In this document: piece by piece, positions 7,213 to 15,482 of the stretch | Numbering within the stretch: position 1 is the first letter of the stretch | Layout of the letters: every line of letters begins with the position of its first letter | DNA from: Aeromicrobium terrae | Lineage (GTDB): Bacteria > Actinomycetota > Actinomycetes > Propionibacteriales > Nocardioidaceae | Assembly (NCBI RefSeq): GCF_008039565.1 | Contig: NZ_VDUX01000002.1 | Coordinates: 496,001-560,000, forward strand | Length of the DNA stretch: 64,000 nt | Direction of reading: 5' to 3' | Program-made: the position numbers and the translations under genes | Notes under the pieces: generated by a model | Database searches by the model: none | Seen by the model: the letters and a program-made list of their open reading frames with translations, nothing else | What the model was told of the DNA's origin: nothing

Positions 7213-8931
7213 ATGCCCGTCACGCTCCGACGCCTCGTCGTCGCCGGCGCACTCCTGGCCGCCGTCCTGACGGCCCCCGCCGCCGACGCGGCGACCCTGG
7301 CCCCGGCCACCGGGCTGGCCGCCACGTCGTCCGGCACCACCGCGACGTTCACCTGGACCGCCGTGCCCGGCGCGTCGAGCTACAAGGTGTGCGTCCGGAA
7401 GACCAGCACGTCCACGTCCTGCTACCTGAAGTCGGCGTCGACGAAGACCCCGACCGTGAAGATCTCCGGCATCCCGAAGCGCACGGCGTTCTACTACTTC
7501 GCCGTGTATGCGTTCGCCGGCTCGGGCCACTCGCTCTCGGCGAACAAGGCGTTCACGGTCGGCTACCTGCCCTCGGCGCCGACCGGTGTCACCGCGCTGG
7601 TGCGCTCCAACAACATCATCGCCGAGTGGAACGCCGCTTCCGGCGCGATCTCCTACTCGCTGTGCGTCGCCCGCCCGGCCGACCCGGCCACCTGCGTGAG
7701 CCGCTCGCCCTACTCGAGCAAGCGCATGGCCCGGATCGACGGCCTGACCCCGGTCGCGGGCCACGACTACGTGTACAAGGTCATCGCGCGCAACAGCGCC
7801 GGCACGAAGGCCAGCCCGGACGTCGTCGCGGACCTGACGGTCCTGAAGATCACCGGCGTGACCTTGAACGACGTCACCCCGAACGGCTTCCGGGTCGCGT
7901 GGGACCCGCAGCGCAACGCGGGCACCTACACGCTGCAGGTCAGCACGTCGTCGACGTTCGACAGCCCGGTCTCCACCACGGTCGCCGACGTCAGCCACGT
8001 CGTCGACGACCTCAAGGCAGGTACCCGGTACTACGCGCGCGTCCGCGGCATGAACGACACGAAGGCCGGCCCCTGGAGCACCAGCGTGACCCAGGTGCTG
8101 CCGACCAAGCCGTTCGAGGTGCGGGTCATGACCTACAACCTGTGCGGCCAGGACAAGTGCCTCGGCGACAAGCCGGCGTCGATCCTGCCGACGTGGTCGA
8201 AGCGCAAGCCGCTCGCCGGCGCCATCGTCCGCGCCGAGGACCCCGACGTCGTCGCCACGCAGGAGTCGCACTCCAAGGACACGAACTTCGGCACCCAGCT
8301 GCCGGGGTTCGGGCTCTACGCCTACAAGAGCTCGAAGTCGCTGTTCGTCCGCAAGGACCGCTTCACGCGCATGCGCTACGGCAGCATCACGCTGGACAAG
8401 GCCCGCAACCGGTACGCGGTCTGGGCCGAGGTGCGTGACCAGGCCAGCGGCTCCCGGGTGATGCTGGTCGACGCCCACCTCGAGCCGTACAAGGGCGTCA
8501 CGCACGACCGGCAGCGCGAGGCGCAGACCAAGGCGCTGCTCGCGGGCGTGAAGACGGCGAACACGCGCAAGCTCCCGGTCATCTACGCCGGCGACTTCAA
8601 CTCCAACAAGAGCAACGCCAACCAGTCCAAGTACCCCGGCGGCTACGACGCGCCCCTGAAGGTCTTCACGGCCGCGGGCATCCCCGACTCCGTCACGAAG
8701 GCCACGGCGCCCGAGAACGTGGTCTGGAACAGCGCCAACCAGGCCAAGAACCCGCCGACGAAGCACTCGGACCACATCGACCACGTGTACATCACGCCCG
8801 ACCTCGTGGTGAAGGCGTGGAAGGTCGTCATCACGATCACGTCGAGCGGGAACTACCGGACGCCGTTCGCCACGGACCACAACCCGGTCATGACGGTCGT
8901 CGAGGTGCCGGCAGCACCGTCCGCTCCCTGA
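7213..8931 (+). CDS. Secreted FN3-endonuclease/exonuclease/phosphatase protein 1
   Basis: A 572-residue protein with a signal peptide (MPVTLRRLVVAGALLAAVL, cleavage after ADA-A). Three fibronectin-III-like repeats fill about residues 28-300. A C-terminal EEP (DNase I-like) domain follows: MTYNLCGQDKC, TQESH (catalytic Glu), YAGDFNSN, HSDHIDHVY and TDHNPV (catalytic Asp-His). It is likely a secreted nuclease or phosphodiesterase that binds the surface through FN3 domains. I chose the ATG rather than an in-frame GTG 12 bases upstream. A related gene lies just downstream. Confidence 0.88.
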   Translation: MPVTLRRLVVAGALLAAVLTAPAADAATLAPATGLAATSSGTTATFTWTAVPGASSYKVCVRKTSTSTSCYLKSASTKTPTVKISGIPKRTAFYYFAVYAFAGSGHSLSANKAFTVGYLPSAPTGVTALVRSNNIIAEWNAASGAISYSLCVARPADPATCVSRSPYSSKRMARIDGLTPVAGHDYVYKVIARNSAGTKASPDVVADLTVLKITGVTLNDVTPNGFRVAWDPQRNAGTYTLQVSTSSTFDSPVSTTVADVSHVVDDLKAGTRYYARVRGMNDTKAGPWSTSVTQVLPTKPFEVRVMTYNLCGQDKCLGDKPASILPTWSKRKPLAGAIVRAEDPDVVATQESHSKDTNFGTQLPGFGLYAYKSSKSLFVRKDRFTRMRYGSITLDKARNRYAVWAEVRDQASGSRVMLVDAHLEPYKGVTHDRQREAQTKALLAGVKTANTRKLPVIYAGDFNSNKSNANQSKYPGGYDAPLKVFTAAGIPDSVTKATAPENVVWNSANQAKNPPTKHSDHIDHVYITPDLVVKAWKVVITITSSGNYRTPFATDHNPVMTVVEVPAAPSAP

Positions 8932-9000
8932 CGACCGACGCCGTGGCTGCCAAGCGGCGACTCGTATACTTCTCCGGCACACCTCTTGCCCTGGAGCGCC

Positions 9001-10554
9001 GTGGTCAATCATCGCCGCCTGCCCGCGCGCCGACGCACGTCGTCCGCGCGAGGTGCTGGGCGCCCCCGAGGCGGGCGCCGTCGTGCGGTGCGGAACCGCG
9101 GCCTCGGGCTGTCGCTCGTCGTCACCGCCGTGGTGGGCACGCTCGTCGTCGGGCTGCTGGTCACCCGGGCGCTGACGGCCTCGGCCGACCCGCCGACCCA
9201 TCTTGCGGCCACCGCCCTGTCGCCCACCAGCGTCGAGCTCGAGTGGCAGCCCACCGACGACGCCGACGCGTACGTCGTGCTCATCGGCTCGGACCGCGCC
9301 CTGACCAAGGACACCCGGAAGATCCGGGTGAAGAAGCCCACGGTGACGCTGTCGGACCTGAAGCCGAGCACGCCCGGCTCCGACCGCTACTACCGCGTGG
9401 ACGCCGTGCACGGCGACGACGTCGTGCCGTCACGCACCCGGCGGTTCACGCTCAAGCCCGCCGCGATGCCCGCCGTGAAGGTCGACAAGGTCGCCGCCGA
9501 CGGCGTCCGCCTGGTCTGGAAGCCCGTCGCCAACGCCCGACAGTACGACGTCGACATCGCCCGCTCCAAGGACTTCACCGGCGACGTCACGTCCGTGCGC
9601 ACCCTCGGCAGCGAGGCCCGGTTCGTCACCACGTCGATGGCGGCCGGCACGCGGTACTGGCTGCGCGTGCGCCCGGTCAACGGCGACAGCGTCGGCGCGT
9701 TCGGCAAGCCGGTCGACGTGAAGACCCGCATGCGCGAGGCCGCGTTCAACGTCGGCACCTGGAACGTCTGCTCGGAGAAGTGCTCCGGCTACTCGTCGCG
9801 GGCGCGCATCATGGCGGACTTCCTCGACGACAACGCGATCGACATCTTCGCGCTGCAGGAGGCGGGCGGGAAGCGGGTCGGTGCCACCACGAACGCGATC
9901 TTCACGGGGCACTCGCAGGGCTACGTGCGGGCGAGCGGCGGCGCCAAGGCGCGGTACATCTTCTACCGGCCGGCCCTGTTCACCCAGAAGAGCGGCGGCT
10001 ACTTCGCGGTCGGGCACGGCCGGCACGCCACGTGGGCGCGCTTCGTGCTGAAGGCCACCGGCCGCCAGTTCATCCTCGTCGACGTGCACCTGGAGAACGG
10101 TCACGGTAACGACGCCAAACGTGCGAGCGAGATGCGGGTCCTGCTCAGTCGCATGCGGAGCATCAACGACCGCGGCCTGCCGATCATCTACGCCGGCGAC
10201 TTCAACTCCGGCCGTCACCGCGGCAAGGACTCCCCCGGCGCGATGATGCGGTCGGCGGGCCTGGAGGACTCCGTCGAGCTCGCGAAGGACCCGGTCAACC
10301 GGCAGTTCAACAGCGGCCACACGATGGGCACCGGCGTGCCGAGCTCCGGCGCCTACGTCGACCACATCTTCGTGTCGAACGAGTTCTCCGTCGTCGGCTG
10401 GAAGCAGCTGGTGCGGATGGCCGGCGGCCGGTACGTCCGCCCGGTCGTCTCCGACCACAACGCGCTGCGCGCGACCGTCGCCCTCGACGCGGCGAGCGTC
10501 ACCATCGGCGCCCCCACCCCGACCACGACCGTGGGTGGCCTGACCGGCGAGTAA
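9001..10554 (+). CDS. Membrane-anchored FN3-endonuclease/exonuclease/phosphatase protein 2
   Basis: About 517 residues. A basic, Arg-rich N-terminus precedes one transmembrane or signal segment (LGLSLVVTAVVGTLVVGLL). Two FN3-like repeats follow (about 55-140 and 145-235), then an EEP phosphohydrolase domain with TWNVCSEKC, LQEAGG (catalytic Glu), YAGDFNSG, YVDHIFV and SDHNAL. The domain order matches the preceding gene, so the pair looks like an ancient duplication, but one FN3 repeat is missing and the anchor differs. GTG is the preferred start; an in-frame TTG lies 15 bases upstream. A TATACT -10 is visible about 30 bases upstream of the GTG. Confidence 0.86.
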   Translation: MVNHRRLPARRRTSSARGAGRPRGGRRRAVRNRGLGLSLVVTAVVGTLVVGLLVTRALTASADPPTHLAATALSPTSVELEWQPTDDADAYVVLIGSDRALTKDTRKIRVKKPTVTLSDLKPSTPGSDRYYRVDAVHGDDVVPSRTRRFTLKPAAMPAVKVDKVAADGVRLVWKPVANARQYDVDIARSKDFTGDVTSVRTLGSEARFVTTSMAAGTRYWLRVRPVNGDSVGAFGKPVDVKTRMREAAFNVGTWNVCSEKCSGYSSRARIMADFLDDNAIDIFALQEAGGKRVGATTNAIFTGHSQGYVRASGGAKARYIFYRPALFTQKSGGYFAVGHGRHATWARFVLKATGRQFILVDVHLENGHGNDAKRASEMRVLLSRMRSINDRGLPIIYAGDFNSGRHRGKDSPGAMMRSAGLEDSVELAKDPVNRQFNSGHTMGTGVPSSGAYVDHIFVSNEFSVVGWKQLVRMAGGRYVRPVVSDHNALRATVALDAASVTIGAPTPTTTVGGLTGE

Positions 10555-10618
10555 CCGACGGCTACGATGTCCGCACACCACTTGGCGGGCAATCTCGGGG
10601 CCGATTGAGGGAGGTCGG

Positions 10619-11689
10619 GTGAACCTGGAGTCCGTGCATGCCGTCATACCGGCGGGAGGCGCAGGCACGCGGCTGTGGCCGCTGTCGCGGCAGTCGCGAC
10701 CGAAGTTCCTCCTGGACCTCACCGGGGCCGGGCGGACGCTGCTCCAGCAGACGTACGACCGGCTGGCCGAGATCGTGCCGCCCGACCAGATCCACGTCGT
10801 CACCGGCCCTGCCCACGCCCCGCTCGTGCAGGAGCAGCTGCCGGACCTGGGTGGACTGTTCGTCGAGCCGTCCCCGCGCGACAGCATGCCGGCCATCGGT
10901 CTCGCCGCCGCCGTCCTCGCCCGTCGTCAGCCCGGCGCGATCATCGGCTCCTTCGCCGCCGACCAGGTCATCACCGACACCGCCGGATTCGCGCGATCGT
11001 TCCGGCAGGCCGTCGCGGTCGCCGAGGCGGGCATGATCGCCACCATCGGCATCGAGCCGCGCAGCCCCTCCACGGCGTTCGGCTACATCGAGTCCGGCGA
11101 CCTGCTCGACGTCGCCGACGCCCCGTCCGCGCGGGCCGTCAGCCGCTTCGTCGAGAAGCCGGACGCCGCCACCGCCGCCGAGTACGTACGGAGCGGGTCG
11201 TTCAGCTGGAACGCCGGCATGTTCGTCGGGCGCACCGACATGCTGCTCGGGCACCTCGCCCGGCTGCAGCCGCACCTGCACGCCGGCCTGGAGCGGATCG
11301 CCCTGGCCTGGGACACCCCGGACCGCCAGCGCGAGCTGGAGGACACCTGGCCGACGCTCACGCCCATCGCCATCGACCACGCGATCGCCGAACCCGTCTC
11401 GCTCGAGGGCGGCATCGCGGTCGTGCCCGGCGCCTTCGACTGGGACGACCTCGGCGACTTCGCCGCGCTCCACGCCCTGGGGAACGCAGGCTCCTCCGAC
11501 ACCGTCTGGGTGGACGGCAGCGGGTACGCGCACGCGGAGGACGGCACGACGATCGCCGTCGTCGGCATCCACGACGCGATCGTGGTGCGGACGGACGACG
11601 CCCTGCTCGTGACCACGATGGAGCACGCCCAGCAGGTCAAGGAGGTCCCGGCCGCGCTCAAGCGCGACGGCCGCACGGACCTCGTCTAG
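10619..11689 (+). CDS. manC: Mannose-1-phosphate guanylyltransferase
   Basis: A 356-residue nucleotidyltransferase. AVIPAGGAGTRLWPLSR (about 8-24) is the GTP-binding GGxGTRLxP motif, SRPKFLLDL carries the catalytic Lys, and SFAADQVI, FGYIESGD, RFVEKPD and WNAGMFV are later family motifs. It makes GDP-mannose from mannose-1-phosphate and GTP. The GTG start follows a good Shine-Dalgarno (GAGGGAGG). It lacks the PMI domain of long bifunctional ManC; that activity comes from manA nearby. Its stop overlaps the convergent methyltransferase gene by four bases. Confidence 0.93.
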   Translation: MNLESVHAVIPAGGAGTRLWPLSRQSRPKFLLDLTGAGRTLLQQTYDRLAEIVPPDQIHVVTGPAHAPLVQEQLPDLGGLFVEPSPRDSMPAIGLAAAVLARRQPGAIIGSFAADQVITDTAGFARSFRQAVAVAEAGMIATIGIEPRSPSTAFGYIESGDLLDVADAPSARAVSRFVEKPDAATAAEYVRSGSFSWNAGMFVGRTDMLLGHLARLQPHLHAGLERIALAWDTPDRQRELEDTWPTLTPIAIDHAIAEPVSLEGGIAVVPGAFDWDDLGDFAALHALGNAGSSDTVWVDGSGYAHAEDGTTIAVVGIHDAIVVRTDDALLVTTMEHAQQVKEVPAALKRDGRTDLV

Positions 11690-12147
11690 AGCCAGCGGCG
11701 GACGCGGCGCCGGTAGTCGGCGTAGTCGTCGCCGAACTTCGCCGCCAGGTACTTCTCCTCGGGGCGCACGGCGCCCCACCACAGGAACGCGAAGCCGACC
11801 GGCACCGACAGCAGGGCCCAGGCCGACGGGACCAGCAGGGCGAGGCCGGCGGTCAGGGCCGTGAGGCCGACGTACAGCGGGTTGCGGCTGAGGCCGAACG
11901 GCCCGGAGTCGAGGATCACCCGCGTGCTGCCGCCGGGCAGCAGCGCCGTCTCGTGCTTCGACATCAGGGCCAGGCACCAGCCGTTCCAGACGCCGAAGAG
12001 CGCCACGAGGATCCACCCCGTGGCCCGCGCCCAGCCGTCGTCGAGCGACCACGGGTCACCGGCGACCTCGGTGACGACGACCCCGGCCAGCCACGGCACC
12101 CCGAGCGCGACCGGGGGCCAGATGCGGAAGGCGGGGGCGTCCGTCAT
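11686..12147 (-). CDS. Isoprenylcysteine methyltransferase-like membrane protein
   Basis: A 153-residue membrane protein with about four hydrophobic segments. The C-terminal motif GPFGLSRNPLYVGL...RPEEKYLAAKFGDDYADYRRRVRRWL is typical of the ICMT/PEMT methyltransferase family (RNPxY and EExxLxxxFGxxYxxYxxxVxR), which methylates lipids or small molecules in the membrane. I chose MTDAPAF; a longer frame continues upstream only through the intergenic hairpin. The bacterial substrate is unknown. Confidence 0.85.
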   Translation of the reverse strand: MTDAPAFRIWPPVALGVPWLAGVVVTEVAGDPWSLDDGWARATGWILVALFGVWNGWCLALMSKHETALLPGGSTRVILDSGPFGLSRNPLYVGLTALTAGLALLVPSAWALLSVPVGFAFLWWGAVRPEEKYLAAKFGDDYADYRRRVRRWL

Positions 12148-12183
12148 CCACCCATTGTCGCGGCATCGGTGGCCGCCCTGCCA

Positions 12184-12247
12184 CGAGATTTGCTCCCAGA
12201 ACCACCACTGACCACGTCGGCGGTGGTGGCTTGCGGAGCAAATCTCG
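12184..12247. repeat. Intergenic hairpin with 13-base perfect arms
   Basis: CGAGATTTGCTCC (12184-12196) and GGAGCAAATCTCG (12235-12247) are exact inverted copies, and an inner CCACCAC/GTGGTGG pair extends the stem. It sits in the 226-base gap between manA and the methyltransferase gene, both on the minus strand. It may be a terminator for manA or a REP-like element. The rest of the gap shows no gene. Confidence 0.7.
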
Positions 12248-12373
12248 AGGACGGAGGGGTCAGCGAGCGATGTGATGCGCAGAACATCCGGACGTTTGGG
12301 TTCCGCGCGCGCGGGTACAGGATCCGCGCCGGGAACGCCGGGACTCACGCAGCCACGGGCCCGGCCCAAGTCC

Positions 12374-13558
12374 TCAGACCAGGTCGGTGAGCTCGGCGGC
12401 GGGGGTGTCCGCCGTCGGGCTGTAGGCCTGGGCCAGCTCGCCGGTGCCGACGCCGACCAGAGCACCGTCGTTCTCGTCGGCGTAGACCGCGTCGCCGCGC
12501 TTGAGCAGCTCGCGATCGCCCGTTGCGTTCACCAGCTCGACCTCACCGCCCGTGCACACGACGATGCGGCGCGGGGCGTCCGGCAGCGGCGCGCCGTCCG
12601 GCTCGGCGCGTGAGCACTGCGTGACGGACAGCGCGAACTCCTCGACGTCGGGGCTGAACACGTCCGTGGAGAAGCCGAACAGCTCCGGCGTGACGCGGGC
12701 CAGGCGGGACATGCCCTTGTCGAGGCAGCGCACCAGGCCGACCGGGTCCAGGTGCTTGGTGGTGAGACCGGCGCGCAGGACGTTGTCCGACGACGCCATG
12801 ACCTCCAGGCACATGCCCTGCAGGTGCGCGTGGATGATGCCGGCGCCGAGGAACGCCGCCTCCCCCGGCTGCAGCGTGAGCCGGTTGAGCAGCAGCGAGA
12901 TGAGGATGCCGACGTCGCCCGGATGGTGCTCGGCGATCTCCACCGCCGTGGCGTACGCGCGCTTGATGTCGATCCCCTGGCCGTGCAGCCGGCGGCAGGA
13001 CTCGACGACGCGGTCGACCTCCTCGACGTCCGGCTTGTCGTCGAGCAGCCGCTCGACGACGCGGACGATGCCCGTGAAGCCCGGACGCTCGTGCAGGTTC
13101 TCCACGATCGACTGCACGAGCGGCGACTCGATCGCGGTGAGGACGCGCAGGATCTCCGCCGTGGGGCGGAAGCCGACGAGCGTGTCGAACGTCGTGAGGG
13201 CGTAGACCATCTCCGGCTTGTGGTGCGGGTCGCGGTAGACGCGGTGCGGGGCGTCGACGGGCACACCCGCCGCCTCCTCCTGATCGAAGCCGGCCCGCGC
13301 CAGCTGCGCGCTCGGGTGCACCTGGATGGACAGCGGACGGCTGGCGGCCAACAGCTTCACCATGAACGGCAGGTCGCCGGAGACCGTCGCCAGCGGCTCA
13401 CGTCCGCCGTCGGTGTCCACCGACGACGCGCCGAGCGGGTGCGTGCCCATCCACACCTCGGCCACCGGACGGCCGGCGGGATCGTCCCGCAGGAAGCGCG
13501 GGATGTCGACCGTCGAGCCCCAGTCGTAGTCGCGGGACGTGTTGTGCAGGCGGCGCAT
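12374..13558 (-). CDS. manA: Mannose-6-phosphate isomerase, class I
   Basis: A 394-residue enzyme with the type I PMI zinc-site motifs: SIQVHPS (Gln/His), HKPEM (Glu) and AGIIHAHLQG (His). The start MRRLHNTSRDYDWGS matches the family (YDWGS). It interconverts fructose-6-phosphate and mannose-6-phosphate. Together with manC it supplies GDP-mannose for wall mannans, lipomannan or exopolysaccharide; the phosphomannomutase gene is not in the window. Confidence 0.93.
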   Translation of the reverse strand: MRRLHNTSRDYDWGSTVDIPRFLRDDPAGRPVAEVWMGTHPLGASSVDTDGGREPLATVSGDLPFMVKLLAASRPLSIQVHPSAQLARAGFDQEEAAGVPVDAPHRVYRDPHHKPEMVYALTTFDTLVGFRPTAEILRVLTAIESPLVQSIVENLHERPGFTGIVRVVERLLDDKPDVEEVDRVVESCRRLHGQGIDIKRAYATAVEIAEHHPGDVGILISLLLNRLTLQPGEAAFLGAGIIHAHLQGMCLEVMASSDNVLRAGLTTKHLDPVGLVRCLDKGMSRLARVTPELFGFSTDVFSPDVEEFALSVTQCSRAEPDGAPLPDAPRRIVVCTGGEVELVNATGDRELLKRGDAVYADENDGALVGVGTGELAQAYSPTADTPAAELTDLV

Positions 13559-13587
13559 CAGACCAGGATAGGCAACGGTCGAGCCGA

Positions 13588-15309
13588 CTACCGGCGCTTC
13601 TGGCGAGGCTTGCGGTCCGGCTTCGCGTTCGTCCGCCGCGGCGGCCCGGTGTCGGGCCGGATGTCGATGCGTTTGCCGGAGATCCGGGTGTTGGCGAGCG
13701 CGTCGAACACCTCGTCGGGCACGTCCGTGGACAGCTCGACGATGGAGTGCTCGACGCCGATCGTGATCCTCCCGAAGTCGGCGCGACGCAGGCCGCCCTC
13801 GTTCGCCAGGGCGCCCACGATGGCCGACGGCCCGATCTTGTGCCGCTTGCCGACGGCGATCCGATAGGGAGCGAAACCGGTGCTGTTCGCCGCCCGCGGC
13901 CCGGCACCCCCGCCGGACGACGTGGGCCGCGGCGCACGCTCGGGTCGCTCCCCGCGGTCGCGCTGCGGCCGCTCCGCGCGCGGTGCCTTGGGCGGATCGG
14001 GCCGCAGGAAGAACTCCTTGTCGTCCGCGCCCATCACGGCGAGGCCGGCGGCGACGTCGGTCATGTCGACCGCGTGGTCGCGCGCGTACTCCTCGACGAG
14101 GGCACGGAACGTGTGGAACTGCGGCGAGCCCATGCTCTCGGTGATCGCCTGCGCGAAGCGGGCCGTGCGCCGCTCGTTGACCTCGTCGACCGACGGGACG
14201 CGCATCTCCTCGACCGGACGCCCGGACACCTTCTCGATGGCGGCCAGCAGGCGCCGCTCGCGCGGCGTGACGAACAGGATCGCCTCGCCGGAGCGTCCCG
14301 CCCGGCCGGTGCGGCCGACGCGGTGCACGTAGGCCTCGGGGTCGTGCGGGATGTCGTAGTTGACGACGTGCGTGATCCGCTCGACGTCGAGGCCGCGCGC
14401 GGCGACGTCGGTGGCGACAAGAAGGTCGAGGGCGCCGGAGCGGAGGGCGCCGATCGTGCGCTCGCGCTGCGCCTGCACGAGGTCGCCGTTGATGGCCGCC
14501 GCCGCGAACCCGCGTGACCGCAGCCGCTCGGCGAGGTCCTCGGTGGCCTGCTTGGTGCGAACGAAGACGATCATCCCGTCGCCCGCCTCGACCTCGAGGA
14601 TGCGCGTCAGGGTGTCGAGCTTGGCGTGGTGGGCGACCTGGATCCAGCGCTGCCGCACGGTGGTGGTGGACGTGGTGGCGGCGGCCGTGGCGATGTCGAC
14701 GGGGTCGTGCAGGTAGCGCTTCGCGAGCCGCCGGATCTGCGCCGGCATCGTGGCCGAGAACAGCGCCACCTGCTTGTACTCGGGGGTGTCGGCGAGGATC
14801 CGCTCGACGTCGTCGGCGAAGCCCATCGCCAGCATCTCGTCCGCCTCGTCGAGGACCAGGTGGTCGAGGTTGGACAGGTCGAGGCTGCCGCGGTCGAGGT
14901 GGTCCATGACGCGGCCCGGCGTGCCGACGACCACGTGTGCGCCGCGCTCCAACCCGGACAGCTGCGCGCCGTAGCCCTGCCCGCCGTACACCGGCAGCAC
15001 CCGGACGCCCTTGATGCGCGCGGCGTACGACGTGATGGCCTCACACACCTGCAGCGCGAGCTCGCGGGTGGGCGCGAGCACGAGCGCCTGCGTCTGCTTG
15101 CGGGTCGGATCGATCCGCTCGAGGATCGGCAGCGCGAACGCGGCCGTCTTGCCCGTGCCGGTCTGCGCCAGCCCGACGACGTCGCGACCCTCCAGCAGCG
15201 CCGGGACGGCCTGCTCCTGGATGGGCGTGGGCGTCTCGTAGCCGAGCGAGGTGAGGACCTCGACGATCGCCGGGCCGAGGCCGAGATCGGCGAAGCTGAC
15301 GGAGTCCAC
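13588..15309 (-). CDS. DEAD-box RNA helicase with DbpA-type RNA-binding domain
   Basis: A 573-residue helicase. In order: Q motif with TPTPIQEQAVPAL, motif I AQTGTGKT, PTRELA, DEAD, SAT, VATDVAARGLD and HRVGRTGRAG. An Arg/Pro-rich linker (about 430-470) precedes a C-terminal DbpA/CsdA-type RNA-recognition fold (YRIAVGKRHKIGPSAIVGAL) and a basic tail. It is probably a DeaD/CsdA-like helicase for ribosome assembly or mRNA turnover, often cold-induced. I chose the GTG at MDSVSFADLGLG; earlier in-frame ATGs lie inside the upstream inverted repeat. Confidence 0.9.
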   Translation of the reverse strand: MDSVSFADLGLGPAIVEVLTSLGYETPTPIQEQAVPALLEGRDVVGLAQTGTGKTAAFALPILERIDPTRKQTQALVLAPTRELALQVCEAITSYAARIKGVRVLPVYGGQGYGAQLSGLERGAHVVVGTPGRVMDHLDRGSLDLSNLDHLVLDEADEMLAMGFADDVERILADTPEYKQVALFSATMPAQIRRLAKRYLHDPVDIATAAATTSTTTVRQRWIQVAHHAKLDTLTRILEVEAGDGMIVFVRTKQATEDLAERLRSRGFAAAAINGDLVQAQRERTIGALRSGALDLLVATDVAARGLDVERITHVVNYDIPHDPEAYVHRVGRTGRAGRSGEAILFVTPRERRLLAAIEKVSGRPVEEMRVPSVDEVNERRTARFAQAITESMGSPQFHTFRALVEEYARDHAVDMTDVAAGLAVMGADDKEFFLRPDPPKAPRAERPQRDRGERPERAPRPTSSGGGAGPRAANSTGFAPYRIAVGKRHKIGPSAIVGALANEGGLRRADFGRITIGVEHSIVELSTDVPDEVFDALANTRISGKRIDIRPDTGPPRRTNAKPDRKPRQKRR

Positions 15310-15331
15310 CGGTCCAGTGTCCTGTACCGGC

Positions 15332-15471
15332 GGTTTCCCAGGTTCAGTGGGTATTTGCCCACATCTCATGGCAAACCGCGGGCACCGCCGCGACGTCGCA
15401 CGGCAACCTTGCACTCCTCACGGCAGATCTGCCATGAGGAGTGCCAGTTTGCCTACTGAACCTGGTAAACC
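15332..15471. repeat. Branched inverted-repeat element
   Basis: The outer arms are GGTTTCCCAGGTTCAGT and ACTGAACCTGGTAAACC (16 of 17 complementary). Inside are a small stem TTTGCC-N10-GGCAAA (15354-15375) and a 34-base near-perfect palindrome (15411-15444) centred on GGCAGATCTGCC. The whole could fold as a three-way junction. It fills the gap between the sugar-transferase stop and the helicase start, both on the minus strand, so it would lie in the helicase 5' leader or terminate the transferase mRNA. Confidence 0.7.
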
Positions 15472-15482
15472 ACACCGGCCGG

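Noticed and set aside
6922..9411. An 829-residue open frame on the minus strand under the secreted EEP gene.
   Set aside because: Low-complexity Arg/Gly/Asp composition, no motif, and it is antisense to a gene with all EEP catalytic motifs and a signal peptide.
10562..12052. Long frames antisense to manC.
   Set aside because: Composition is random and the opposite strand has full nucleotidyltransferase motifs.
13747..14517. Plus-strand frame inside the DEAD-box gene.
   Set aside because: Antisense to helicase motifs; Arg/Gly/His-rich with no homologue that I recognise.
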